Positions 35,615 to 49,118 of a stretch of 64,000 nt of DNA are shown here, piece by piece; within the stretch, counting starts at the first letter, position 1; every line of letters begins with the position of its first letter. Made by a program: the position numbers and the translations under genes. This DNA comes from Rhabdornis inornatus (taxonomy: Eukaryota > Chordata > Aves > Passeriformes > Rhabdornithidae), in contig VWZS01004857.1 in the NCBI GenBank assembly GCA_013397075.1, forward strand, positions 833,832 to 897,831. Reading direction: 5' to 3'. Under the pieces are notes generated by a model, which worked only from the letters and a program-made list of their open reading frames with translations, did no database searches and was not told the DNA's origin.

Positions 35615-38600
35615 GGCAACAAGAAAGCGGAGGGCACAAATCAGAGGTTTTAGGAGTGCAGGAGAGAAGAACAGTGGTCAGCAAAAGTGCAAAGTGCCTA
35701 ATGTCTTCTCTTTGTTTTAGACAGCCTTTGTGGAGCTGGAAAGCAGGAAAGCAGAGAATTAGAAGTGCAGAAGTGGTTTTGTGAGTGAAAACGGAGATTG
35801 TTTTAAAGTTCTAAAAAGAAAAAAATAGATAAACTAGCAGATTGCTTTTACAGTGTTTCTAGGTTAAAACAGGATTTTAAAATTTTGGGGTTTTAAGTTT
35901 AGATTTGTGCTGTATTATGTTTCTCCTCCTGAAGGCTATTGAGTACCTGCTTCTTAGCAGTGTTGAGTAACTGTACTATGGAAACTGTGGATATATGGGT
36001 TTTGCCCAGATTATTGCTTTAGATCCTAAGCTCTCTATCTCACAGAGTCTCTGAAAAGGCTGTGGCTGATTGCCTTTCCACACACACCCCTCTGCTTTAT
36101 TTGTTCAAGCTCATGTGAAGGCTTGATGATAAGAGTCGGGTCACAGACCTTTCAGCCAGGAGCTCTGGATAGTCCTGCTGGCTGGTACTGACAAGGCAGA
36201 TAATCTGGTTTACCAGTACCTTTTTCTGGAAGGGAGGAAAAGAAATCTCATTGAAGTATTTCCATTCCAAGGAAAAGTTCTTTATGGTGGACAATTAAAA
36301 CCTAATGCATCACTGCTGTAGGGAACTTTAGTAGCATAATTCTCAACAGACAAGACAGAGTAAGGACTAAATTTTTTTTATGCACGTAGGGCAGTGTGTT
36401 ACAAATGTGGATGCAAAGGCAGAGGACTGCTGTGAGGAACAAAACAAAGCATTTACACAACTTTGTCTTTTAAGTGATTGTTACATTTAAAGTGTATTTT
36501 CTTCCTTTTTAGTGGCAGATGACAGGGTATCATTTTTTTTTGTTTTAAAACTCCAAATAAGTAGTTGCAAAAAAACTACTTAAAAAGTAAACCCTCCTGT
36601 ACAAACCTTCCATGGCAAGAATCTGGCTTTGAGATATGCTTGTTTAGCTCATGGTGAGATGGATTCTGAATGTAGGTGCTGTCATAATGTGAAAACTTGG
36701 TTTTTAAAATAATGATGATATATGCATCTGTCAAACTTTGTTCCTGAAGCTGCAATTACCCCTAAACATTTTATGAATTTATATTGTGTTCATATATTTC
36801 ACAGAAGACCTCTCCTTGTCACCACTTCATTATTTTTTTCTTGGAAATAAGTGAAATTATACATGCCACATAAAGGAAAACAATTTCTTAGATGTCTGTT
36901 GCCCAAATTACATGATGATCCTGACTGAATTAGAGATATTTTGTTGCCCACGAATTTGCCTTTATATGTGGCCAAAATGGAAAAACTCTAAAAGGAAGTG
37001 GAAGTGTCTTTCAGGCTCTTCTTTTTTTAATCCCTCCATATTGGGCTGTAGAGTCAAATGGTACTGTATGAACAGAATGTCTGTTTTCAGTGGCAGTGTT
37101 GCATTTAAGAGAAACTTTCAAAAGCAATCAGATTGCACATGGTTATTTTAATACCTTAGAGGATTCCATGGGATGACATCTCCTCAAACTGAACTTCAGA
37201 TTTTGTTATGATTTTTTGAGCTGTAGTTGATCTCAACTTTATTGTGAAAAGAACATACACCAGAACATACTCTTGTAGTGACTACAATTTTTCATCTTTG
37301 TTTGACTTTTTGCTGTACCTGATTTCATCTATTTAAGCAGTTAAAATGCTTGCCAAGTATATTCTGCTTAGCTCTTTGCTAGTCACGATCTGTCCCAAGT
37401 GCGGTAAAAGCAAGACATACATAGGAATTCTAAAGTCTCTTGGCTGAATGCACATTCATTCTCCCAGCCCAGTACAGGCTGGAGTGCATTAGACTATTTT
37501 CTTGCAGACAAGTCCCAGTAGATGAACCACAAATGGATTTACACGGATAGAGGGGAGTTTGTATAACCAGCTTCTGTGACAGACACTGCCCAGAGAACGG
37601 CATTTCCTGTGGGTGACTTCATCATGGCATTTTGTGTCATTTTTTCAGTGTCAGGTGTGTGCAACTCTTGGTCTTTGGGCTGTATGTGACATGCTGCAGC
37701 AACATTTATCTTTCCTGATTGTTTTTTTTTTTCCTTGGGGCACACAGAAGGATTGGAACAGTATCAATGTGTACCTGTGTACATGCAGAATAAATGTACA
37801 TTCTATTTCATGTGCACTGCATTAGGTACAACTGCACTCCTGCTGGCACCTGCGCTGCTGTGTTGCTGCATCTGTTTCACTTGCATGACTCAAGGGGCAA
37901 GGCCCTGGGGCTCTGAAGTGCATCCATAAAAAGTAATATTATCTGGTTGGGCATCACAGATGCAAGGCCAAAATAGGTATTTGCACATATGTGACCAGAA
38001 GGGGATACCAAAGGTTCTAAAAAATGGAAGGCAGCATAAGTTAAAATCTCTGTACCTCATACAGCTAGGAAACATTGTAGAGAAGGGATGAGGAGAGGAC
38101 AAAATAGATTTATTTTCTTGATTTAATAGTTTATGTGGTTTTGGAAGTTTTTGAAACATCTGTTTGTTGTTTAACCTCCTACACCTATCTGTGGGATAAG
38201 TTTTCTTGTAAACAAAGGAAGCCAGTTCTCTGTCTGTATTTCAACAAGTTTATCTTTACAAGTGCTCAAGTTCAAACTAATAAACACATACCTTGCTTGT
38301 TAATCCTCCATGGTGCTGTCACCCACCTAAAGTGTGCAGAAAGAGAAACAGATTCAGTAACATAGCTGCATAGGGGTGCTATCAAGGTCAAAATGGACAG
38401 CTTGGAAAATAATTACACAGAAACAAAGACTGATCATTGTTACAGATAGTAGCTGCTCTCTGCTGTTCAGTCCCCGGTGTTTTAGGCCAATATAAAGAAG
38501 AATTGTGCATGCACACACCACTTCTTGAAACAAAAGTGCAGCAAAAAGGCAAATTATATTTGATATCTTTTAGCAGTCACAAAGTGTGACTCGTGTGACA

Positions 38601-41600
38601 AGACTGAGCATCACACAAGAGGAACAGTTGGCTACATTGCTGTGCAATTTTGGTTTATCAGTCCTGTTAATGGATGTGCAAGGCTTGTCTTAGGCACAGA
38701 ATGAATCTGCAGGAAGTGTGGTGGCTGACCCTGTATGTTACTATGTAGGCAATCCCCTATACCCCATGCTTTAGAATGAGTCACTGGTCACAGTTATTGC
38801 TTCCCACTTCGCTGGCATGTGACTGTTTCCCTGATTTGTATTAGGTTATTTTTATCTTTGTTCCTGGGTGCCCTTCACAATGATAGGGGGTATGTGACCA
38901 AAGTGAAAACTGTGGGCCACGCTCATTCCTGGTGCAACTGCATTGACTCCTTTGAAGTCACACAGGATAAATTTGGCTCCCTTGGAAATGCCACAGTCTG
39001 TTTCCTGTCATATGTTCACTAAATGCAGCAGTGATATCAGTGGAATAGAAGAAGTTTGACTTACTTGAATTCTTGCAGTTCCACATGACCAAGTGGAGCC
39101 CTGAGGGGCTGTTAAAGTTACGTTGCGTAAGTCTATTGCATATATTTTTACAATGAGATGTCCCAAAACCCCATTAATTCACTTCTATCCACTGAAAAAA
39201 ACAGTCCTACTAACCATCAGCACAATGATGGAAAAGGTACTATAAAGTTATGTTGATTGAAGGTTTAGGCACTGACTTGTGGCATGTAATGTCATTTTTC
39301 AAACATATGGAGGAAACATTTCCTTGGGATGGGGAAAGAAGCAATGATTCAGCTCATGGTTTGAGAAGTGCTGGTAACAGGAGAAACAACTAATTTTATC
39401 TTTCTGTTTACCTTTTGTCTGTTTTGTACTGAAGTATCGTGTGTTTCTTACAGCATAGGGGAAGACTCAGGCTTCAGATTCTTTTTCCTCCCCCTTTCAA
39501 ATGCATTGTTTCTACAATCTTCCTTCTGAGTAGCTTTGATGTTCTTAGCGTTCTAAGACAAAAGACTAAGAGCCTCTACTTGTATTTCAAGTCCGTGAGA
39601 ATGTGAATGGTGTAGGTGACAAGAAATTACACTGATGAATAGTTGAACACAATAGCTATTTTGGGTTTTGAAATTTATCCATCTATCTTGTGGATAACTG
39701 GGACTTATGTGTGTGCTGGTCCATTACAGTAGCCTGGGAGCCAGTGCTTTGGGCTAATTTTTAAGTTGGTTAAATTCCCTGTAGCTGCAGCAGGACCATG
39801 CAGTGGGACCTTGGGCAGTTTCTTATTCTCATGGGTTCCCCTCATCAAAATAAGACATAAAATAACTGTATACCAGTTCTAGTCTGTTGATGTGATCTGC
39901 CTTTTACATAGTAAATTTCTTTTAGGAAATGAACTCCATCCTCTGCTGCGTTCACTGATTACCTAACAAGTTGGTGATATGCTTTTGCTAGCTATGTTGG
40001 TTCATAATAGGAAATTGGAAATAGGAAATCAAATAGGAAATGGTCTAAGTGCGATTTGAATTAAAGTAAAAATTGAAATACGTCTGGCACGTATAAAAGG
40101 TAGAAGTGGAAGGGGATGTTACAAGTTTTGTTTTTAACCTTCTAGCAGCTCAGGGAATAATGATATGGCAGTGATTGAGAAGAATATAATAGATAAATTC
40201 AACTTCTGAGAAGTTATTTGATGCCAGGAAGGTCCTGTTAAGCCTTTTTTCAATCTCTAGAAAGCAAAGAAATCTCCAGTTCTAAAGTGTCTTGTAGTTT
40301 TAGGGAACAGAACTTTACTTCCCAATAGGATTTTTTATTTTTGCAGCTGGGGCACTTTTCTATTCCTAAGTCAAATTATTCTTAAAGCAAACAAAAATTG
40401 CTGTTGTAGTTCTGTACATGTATCCATACATTTTTGTTTGCTGATGGTCTGAAAAAGCAGTGAAAATCACCTTCACACTACCAGTTACAAACTGATTTCA
40501 GTGAGTTTTCTATTGTACAATGGAGGCACTATATTCTTAATTTCCTCGGAGGATGAGAAATAAATGCAGCTTTTAAAAATAGAAATGTGGTAATACATAA
40601 ATCTGAATCTCTCTTAAATAACAATTGCATCATCATCTTGACAAATGAGTAGCAAAAAATAAAAAGAAGATTGCCTGCTGTAAATGAAATGCCTAATTTC
40701 ACATTGATTTGTAACACTTATCACCTGCCCTGTAGCACATGCCTCTGTCATGACTGTAGGTTGTTTCTCAGGGTTTGGATATCTTTGACATGGGATGTTA
40801 TAGGTGTGAAATTTTTAAATTTAATTTAACAGCTGAGCCACTCTCTCATCTACATTAAATTACTGAACTCTTAACAGGATAAAATTGAGATGATGGGGCA
40901 GCTACCCTGCTATGGGATGCATTCCAGCTTCCAGGGAAGAGCTGCCTACAGCAGTTAAGTGTCTGTATGTATGTTCAATCTATGTGTGTACGCATGAAGT
41001 CTGTATTTTTAAAGGTCTGCATATGCAATATTTGTAGTAGAAGAGAAAGACTGTCTGGGTGGTAGAATGAACCTTAACTCCTCTCTTCACTTGAAAATAC
41101 ATTCTATGTCTAACTTCAGCCTTGAAAAAAAATCTGTCTCGGAATCTTCTTGCTCTTTGTAGGCACTGGGAGGTCTGAAGTGCTGCTTCTGCCTACTGAA
41201 AACAGCTGCTAGAGAACTATGTAACAGATTGTTTGCCTTAGGAATAACAGCATGTCCAGACATTTCTCTGACTTGAATATTCAAAACTGGCACAAGGCTG
41301 CTGAGCACAAAACCAAGCAGATGAATGTCTTTGCCTGATGCCTACCAGTCACTAATAGGAAAAGGAATTAGATGCATCTGTTCACTAACAGGGAAAACAC
41401 ACCTCACAGAATTAAAAGTCTACATTAGGTTTGTCTCTTCTGTAACCAGAACCATATGTAGACAAAAGTAGTAAGGTGTGAATTGATGAAAAGGGGGAAC
41501 GTGATTGTAAGGAGCATAGGTACCTTAGAGACATACATATTCAGGAATCATATTTCTTCTTAAAATATTTGTATATGTAAATATTGAATGTTCTCTGAGA

Positions 41601-42479
41601 CATATTTCTCTGAGATGCACCTTTTTTCAGTGATTTTAAAGCTAGGATTGTATTTCATTGTGCAACATGTCTGTGCTTTCCTTAGAAACAAATGGGTTAT
41701 TTTCTGCATTTGAAATTCAGTTCATGATGTTACAAATCCTAGCTGAATTATTTCTCCGTTATTAGAAGCAATCTAGGACGAGTGTGTTAGTTACATTGAA
41801 CAACAGGAGAAAATAAACTTTCAATGGATGTCAAAGCAAAAACACTACATGGATTCTGTAGATTGAACTGCACCCAGAGTAACATGGTATAATTTCAGTT
41901 CTAGTACTGCTATAAATCACTTACACTTTTAAATTAAGGGTAACTTTTCATCATACAGCAAACAAAATGGTTTGCTCTCTCAATGTGTTAGATCAGAAAA
42001 ATGTTTTACAGAGGTAATGGTGAAAGAGCTTCTTTACCCTTGCTGGTCTGTGAATAGGCAGCTTTGGGAAAAAGAATGCCTCTATGAAACTTTAAGAGAG
42101 TTATACTCTTTGTAGAGCCAAACAGACAAAAGAAAAAACAAGCAAAAGGTATTAAATTTAAAAGGAAAGACAAAGGTATGAGAAACATAATGAAACCATC
42201 TCACCTTCTTGTGCAATACCACCTGTATAAATCATCTACCCAAGGACAGCGGGTGTCCCATGAGCATATAGGAAATTATGTTGCCTTTACTGTTGCTGAA
42301 AGACTCCCCACGCAGCAGTATATCTTTGACTCAGAGCTATAACGCCTATATTTACATATTTTTGATAAACAGTTAAAACTAGCTGTTAATGTGAGCAGAG
42401 GAGTTTTTTGTAGGAACGTGCAGCTGCAGCATGCCTTCCTGCAGGAATTAAAAGATTACACAGAAGAGAGGTTCCTTAC

Positions 42480-42830
42480 CCCTGATGTGACTTAGTGAAG
42501 CACAGACGAGCTTGCTCCGGGCTGTGGGATGTGCCTGTAGATCTCTGGCAACTTGTCCGAGTCTGTGACCAAGTTGTGGAAACAATTGAAGTAGGCTGAG
42601 GGGAAAAAATAACACAGGTTTCAGAGGCAGGACTCACGGTGTCACTCAGCAGCTCATAAGTTGATTGGTCCCATTTGCCTTCTGACACAGGCTGTGGCTC
42701 CTCTAAACTTGTTCCCAGCAGTAATGTATTAAACCTGAGCAGCGCCTTTCCTTTTGTGAAAGGAGCTCTGAGGCAGGGAGACCACCTGCTCAATCACAGG
42801 ATGAGGGAATCTGGGAAGCTGCATGCTTCA
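42480..42830 (-). ncRNA. PLN: Candidate non-coding first exon of PLN (5' UTR)
   Basis: The minus strand has a strong donor, CAGGG/GTAAGG, with the exon's last base at 42480. The sequence upstream is less AT-rich than its surroundings, repeat-free and preceded by promoter-like motifs. Splicing to the PLN acceptor at 35736 would give a 6.7-kb intron, compatible with the known two-exon PLN structure with a non-coding exon 1. Alternatives are a donor at 42637 (ACC/GTGAGT), or an internal exon 42595-42480 using acceptor TTTTTTCCCCTCAG. A 105-codon frame crosses the region but looks incidental. The start is only a guess from the TATA-like box. Confidence 0.4.
42664..42668 (-). promoter_or_regulatory. 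CCAAT box candidate
   Basis: The minus strand reads GGGACCAATCAAC. If transcription starts near 42590, this box would sit about 75 bp upstream, a typical distance. If the TATA-like site at 42859 is used instead, the box is inside the exon. This is motif evidence only. Confidence 0.3.
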
Positions 42831-42858
42831 GTGGGGTAGCTGCTCCCTGACACCCTGC

Positions 42859-42869
42859 CTTTTTTAAAC
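42859..42869 (-). promoter_or_regulatory. TATA-like element upstream of the candidate PLN exon 1
   Basis: The minus strand reads GTTTAAAAAAG followed by GGCAGGG, a TATA-like element with a G-rich flank. It predicts initiation near 42830-42840. An E-box (CAGGTG) lies between it and the candidate donor, consistent with muscle expression but not proof of it. Confidence 0.3.
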
Positions 42870-45800
42870 AGGAACTTAAATGGGAACTTACTCAGGGAGC
42901 TGCTTTGGATGTGTTACTTTTGCTACAACGATGTTTCTTCTTCATTTAAAAAAACCTAAATAGTGAGAGCTGACACATTTCTTGTGGGTATTTGACTTGG
43001 AATGATTTTCTTTTGTTCAAGTTTTTTTTTTAAACTACACTTTCAATATATATAGTTTTGATTATTCTATTACATAGCTGGTATTCCGTTTATAGTATAT
43101 TATGAATGCTTCCCTATATCATCTTTCTTCTCACAGTGCTTAAACTGAAATAACTTTGCTGTATTTCAAGTCTCTTCCAACCTTTAATGGGTGGGTTAGA
43201 GGATTTTTTTCCCCAAATCTGGCATATGTAAGTTTGTCTCTGAAATATATCATTAGTATATATTTTAAAGTATTTATCTTTCCTTTAAAACACGCTTCGA
43301 CATTTTTTCTTCCCCTCCCACTTTCTGTGGCTGGAAACTATTTAAGTGAATTTTTGAGAACCCTTTCTCTTTGTTTGGATACGAGTAGCAGCTTGTTGCT
43401 ACTTTACAGGTTATCTTATGTATATTTTCCTGTGTTGAGAAGTGACAACGTAGTGCATATACAGAGTGGGTTTTGTGCATTGGGGAAGTGAAGGATTTAC
43501 TGGATGCGAAAGGATTAAGCTGTCAAGTGAGAGCATCCAGTATCAGGCTTTCTGTGTGGATGCAACTGACAGCATGTGCCTTTTCCTGATTTGGAAATTG
43601 CAGGCAAAAATACAGACGCTCAGCCTAATTCTGAGCACTTACAGATTCGATTTTGACAATAATTGTTTGGCATAGATGAGTGCTTAGCTTAAAGCAAGAT
43701 CCCAGACAGGGTGGGTTTTTTGTTCCCTGGAAGCCCTGCTGCAGTACATCATTCAAACCAGAGACAGAAGGTCTTTGGGGGTGATATACAACCCTGTTGC
43801 AAATTGAGCTCTGTTTTTATTTTTGTAAATATGGTTTAGATCTTCTGCAAATTGGTTATATCACAGTTGAAGTTAGCAACTTGGTTTTAGTGTAATAAAT
43901 CTTCCTGCTTTCAGTTGTCCTTTAGTATCAAACCCAGGAAGACTGAGGTCACATATTTCAGTTGAAAGTTAATTGAATATCTTCACAGTGAGAAGCAATG
44001 GTTCTTTACTGGTGCAAAGTGTTTAATAATTTACTTGTAATGGCATTATTAACATTATAAATCTCTCACAGTCAAGCAAACTGTTTTGGGCTTTTTTATG
44101 AGGGAAATTTTATGTTTTTATTGTATGCTGTCATCCAAGAAAAGTGCTAGCATTGGATTGTTTGCTTTTTTATGAAACTTGTACTATTGAAATTTCACCC
44201 TCTATATTTTGTTATGAAGTCCAATACCCATTGCCACAGCTGCAATGCCGTTCCTCCCTTTCACCAAATCAATGCAAAATTGTCATTATTTAGTTACACT
44301 ACCCCAAATTCTTTGCTCTTTTTGTTAATGCATTGGAGCTTTTTAGAAATGAGATAGCCTTAAGAGAATTTGGTTTTGTTTGTGAGCTGCTGACACAGTC
44401 ATAGCTTGGTCTCCATTTTAAAGAGTGATACTTATATGTACAAATTAAGGCACTGAAAAAATACTAGGATTTAATCAGAAACATAATACAAGTTTTCTCT
44501 AAATGTCAACTCTGATAAGAATTTTAAGATGGAAAATGTATTTGCCAAATAACAGTAACACGTGCAAGTTCAGACCACATGAGTGTTGTAGATCTTGTAT
44601 TGATGTTGTTTCTCTGAAAACAAGCTTGTTTAGGAACACTCTCTTGAGAACATTTTTCTAGTTCAGGTTAGTTATCATTCCCTCATGTAACTCACGGAGG
44701 TTTTGGTGGGGTTCTGAGGCAGATGCCAAAGTGCTGCTTATGGGACATGTCAAATCTGACAATTACAGGCACAACATATGAGCACATCATTGTAGTGTTT
44801 TCATCCACTCCTGGATGAACAGGTCCAGACACCCATGGATATCAGAAAGGAAAAGCTTTGAAAAAGGAATCTGTGTTGGAGGTTTTGGTCTGCTGCATTT
44901 TGTTCTGGGGAACAAAAATGTGCAGCTGTTGCCTGCTTGACCTTAAATGGAGATGATCTGGGCTTTCTCCAGGGGGATTAGGAATCTACCACTAGAACAT
45001 GTTTCTTCTCAGAAATTATTTAAAGGTCCGGCTGATGTTTGGGATATTGTCTGAAAAAAGACATGTTGTACTTCAGCATACTGGCTCCTTTATTTAAATA
45101 ATAATGTAAGACATTCACATTGGTAATAATTTCCTGGATTATTTTTGCGTTTCTTGTACTAGTTTTCAAAGTTCCAGCTGTAGACACTAGCCATCTGTAT
45201 AATCTGTAAAGAGTTTGAGGTGTCACTATCTGGTCCACTGATAATCATGACTATATAGAATTGACTGCGACCCAAGTCCAATTATTTGTAATATACAGGT
45301 AAAGAAATTCAGCAATAAGTCTGAGAACTCCAGTTAGTGAGTTGTTTCATTATGCTGCTGCAGTTTTCTCTCACACTGCAAAAGTGCCTCTGTGATCTCA
45401 CACAGCAGAAGTCCTTGTGTTGGCATGTTTGGTTTAACAGTAGTGAAAAACACTCAGAAGGGAGAATGAATGCTCCCACAAATGTGCATTAATTTGTGTA
45501 TATGTGGGACAGAGTAGCAGAGTTTGGTATTGAAGCTGAACTCTAAGATGAGATCTTTCCTTTTTGTAATCAGTAGTTTTCTGGCCTAATTCTGCAATGG
45601 GTAATTGCTTGTAGCCCTCCAGGAATTAGCAGACGTGGCTTACAGTACTCTTCTTACTGTCCTCTAAAAGAAAGGACCCAGCTAATGTATCCTTCAGTTA
45701 CATTTGTGCTGTGAGTCTATTACACCCTAAAGGGAAATGGGAGCTTTTCCTTCTTTCAAAAGTACAGAAGAATCAGTATTTCCAGTGTTGATGTGAATAG

Positions 45801-48800
45801 CATTCCAGAATCACACCAGATAAGGCAACAGCCTAATTGAGAGATAATAACTTTTAAAATGCATTTAAGGTTTTTTACTTGAATTTAATAGACTTATCAA
45901 ATTTGCTTATATGTTTTACCTATCTCCTTTAATGATTATCTGACTTCAGCGAATCTCGCTCACATCTATAATCTCAATATCTTCTAGATTTATGTGGAGG
46001 AAGTTGCCTTTCTGAGGCTGCAGATGTTCCTGCTTTTGTATAGTGACACTTATGGTCTTCATTAGTGTTATAGAAAACAGCTCTGCTGAGAAATCTAGGC
46101 TTTGCATCATGTTATTCTCCTCTGAGACAAGACATATTTACTTTTCCTAACCATTGGACAGACATTATAGTTTGATCTTCACATTTTTTTCTTCTTTACA
46201 AGCAAAATGAAATTACTTTTTGAGGCAGCAGCTTTTAAAGCATACCATTGCAAAGTGATTAAGAAAAAAAGTACAAAATAAATTAATAGAAAACTTGGTC
46301 TGAAATATTTCTCTTTTTGGGAATGGTGAATGCTCTGGTCGTACTAGTCATCTGATTTGTTACTGATCAAAGACATTTTTTGAAAGGTCATCTTGAATGT
46401 TTTCATTTCAGTTGCTGTTACTGGCATGAACCTTAAACCATTAAAGTAGATCTCATGGTGCAGAAGTGTGTCACGCCTGTTTATTGTCTTTGGTGCTTTG
46501 ACCCAGTGTTAGAAGAGAGGGGAAACAAGAAGCTTGGCTGGCTCTTGCTCTGAAAATCTACTGTGTCCTTCCTCTTCCCAAATCCCGTTAGGAACCACTT
46601 ATTTCATGTGGAGACAATACAATTAGCACAGACTTAACCTCTGTAGGTGGTTTATTTTGCAACAAAATATTGACAACACAAAAAGCTGTGTTTTTGTAAA
46701 TACCTGAGGGCTTTCACAGCAATGAAGTTTACCTTTTTAGTAGGTTAACGAAGGTCAAATAATTTACTAGTAGCAGTTATCTTCAATGATGCCAAGTGTC
46801 TTCAAAATAGCAACATGAGACAGGATAGGAAATTCAGTAATCTTCATTACAGTGAAGGTTCTTTATTCTGTGAAATGCCTGGGAACACTGTATTTTAGTG
46901 CTTACTGGTGTCCTCAATTGGTTAAGCTGAACAACGTGCTTTAGGTGGTGTGCCGAGATCCTTATACCTAAGAAACTGTGTTGAGTGTCTTTCAGATAAA
47001 CTGTTCTGGGAAACACGGAGATTAGTTGTGTTATTTGACATGTTGTGAGTGATAGATGAACAGCGGGACAAAGGCACATGAAGGAGAGATAAAGTTGGAA
47101 GACCATGTTTCAGTTGGCAAGTGGTGGTGCTGGTTTATCTCCACTTGAAAGCATAGCTGCAAAATTGAGGAGAAATTCTTGGGCTTTAGCTTTTGCTGCT
47201 ACCTATCTTCAGCTGAAAGTTGTCCTAACAGAAATGTATAAATATTGCCCAAATTATGAATGTTTTGGCATCATTTAGAAGCTGAAAGATTCTCTCTTGC
47301 AGATTATTGCAGTGATCACCCTCAGGTAGTGTGGAGGGGCAGCAGGTAGACCAGTGGCCTCAACATCTTGCCTCACAGGGATCTTAATTCAGATCAACAT
47401 GGAGATGGCATAAATCAGACTTTTAAAGAGTTTTCAGGCTACTTTTCACATGGCCCTACTTTGAGATGTGGGAGCCAGAAACACCTTTCTTTCTCATGCT
47501 TGGTGTTGCAGAATGGTGTGTGTCAGAATGGTGTGTATCTTTTCTTCACTTCTTCTGTCCATTGCTCTGAAGTTTGGAGGGTTTTCCCCCCTTGCCTCTA
47601 CTGAGTGACTGTAAATAAGACTAATTCCCATGGTGAGTGTCAGCTTTCTATTGCTTCGTATCTTTGCTTCATGCAGTTCATAGCTAAAACACTAAGGGTT
47701 TGTTTTTTTTACTTCATTAAAAATCACTGAAGTTTATTTAAGTAGCAGAATGTCTTTTCCCTCTTTGGAAGTAGAGTGCTGATTCAGAATTACTTTGGCA
47801 GGAAAAAAGCATTCAGCAAAAAAGCACCCCAGAAACTTAGGATCCTGAATTTTATTTCCTGAGAATTTGAGGTACAAAACTCTTATTTTTCTTTATTCTG
47901 TTGCAGAATGTGCCAAATAAAAATGTGGCTCTACTCCTTGGTTCAGACCAGCTTTGAGTAGCAAGAAGAGATTTCCTGGTCTTGCAGATATTTTCTGACT
48001 ATATATTCTGTTTCAGGCAGCTGCTTTCTCATGGAAGTTTTGTTGTCAGTCACTGGAACATGGAAGCTTTGTCAAGTGTAGTCTCACAGATTGTTTTGTC
48101 TGTAGCTTTCTGACCACTGAGGTGATGTGGAGAGCTTTATTCCTGCTTTTATCACTCTGTTCTTATAGAAGAAACTATTTGCTTTCCTCTTTTTGTGGCC
48201 TTTATTGAAAATGAATTAGTTCTATGGTTTCGAAGTACAGTCCTCTTTATCAACTGGTTATGTGAGTACTTGGTATAACATTATTATTGACGTCTCTGTG
48301 AATTAGAAAATGAAAACAAATGCAGTTCATTCTGAAACATGAATTCTCCCACCTTCTAAATGAGCCTCTTTCAATCAACACATATTTATTTTTCTTTAGG
48401 CAGAGATAATCTCATTTGTGTCTGTTAAAACCAGTATTTTGCTTACAAAATGGTTTCCACACTAGAGACCCTGCTGTGTTTTGGTGCTCTTTGAAGATAC
48501 AAATTGTCTTTGTTCATGTCTCTCTCATTCTTGTAGAATGAGAATAAGTCTAGTTTCTTTGTAAGAAGCTTGGAGACCTACAAATGATGAGTGCTAATTA
48601 CTGGTGATGAAAGTGATATTTATTTTTCAGTGTGAACTTCTACCCTTTCTGCCTATATAAAGAAGGTGCTAGGGCTCCCCTGAGTTTATCTTGTAAGAAA
48701 GGTAAACACCTTCACACACTGACACGGATGTTTGGATGCACCCTTACATCATACAGCTGCTTTTGCTAGAGACAAGTGTGTTTCAAGTACCCCTCATAAA

Positions 48801-49099
48801 CTCAAGTGGAAAAGGTTCAATCTGGATTGAAGCCAAACAGTTCAAATATCCGTCACTTACTCCACACACAATTATGTGACTACCTTCCATGGTTGTGTGG
48901 TTGCTGCTTTCACACACAGTTCACCGTTAAATTAACAACATTTCTTCTGTTTATCAGTGATGCAGAAGTTTCAGGATAGGATTTTCAAATGTATGATTTT
49001 TGAGATTCCAGGATTTGATTTGCCAGAGGTGCAGAGCTTCTGTAAATGCATCTTAAATTCAGAGAGTCATGCAAGTACATGGTGTGTCCTTGAGAGTTA

Positions 49100-49118
49100 A
49101 ATATATATATATATATAT
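49100..49118. repeat. (AT)9 microsatellite
   Basis: Nine or more uninterrupted AT units are followed by a T run. It is likely polymorphic. Confidence 0.85.

Larger units (their letters stand above)
35190..35735 (-). other. PLN: PLN coding exon (exon 2) with UTRs
   Basis: On the minus strand a strong acceptor, TTCTCTGCTTTCCTGCTTTCCAG, ends at 35736 with a CTAAT branch-like motif just upstream. The exon would start at 35735, carry 121 nt of 5' UTR, the full CDS and about 265 nt of 3' UTR to the AATAAA at 35211-35206. A weaker AG at 35699-35698 lacks a pyrimidine tract. The coding sequence fixes the exon. The acceptor choice is inference from sequence, and the 3' end is approximate. Confidence 0.75.

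Noticed and set aside
35364..35720. A 118-codon + strand ORF
   Set aside because: It is the antisense shadow of the PLN coding sequence and 5' UTR.
42476..42793. A 105-codon minus-strand ORF as a protein gene
   Set aside because: It has no recognisable domain. The interval is better explained as a non-coding exon and promoter region near PLN, because the frame continues across a donor and promoter motifs.
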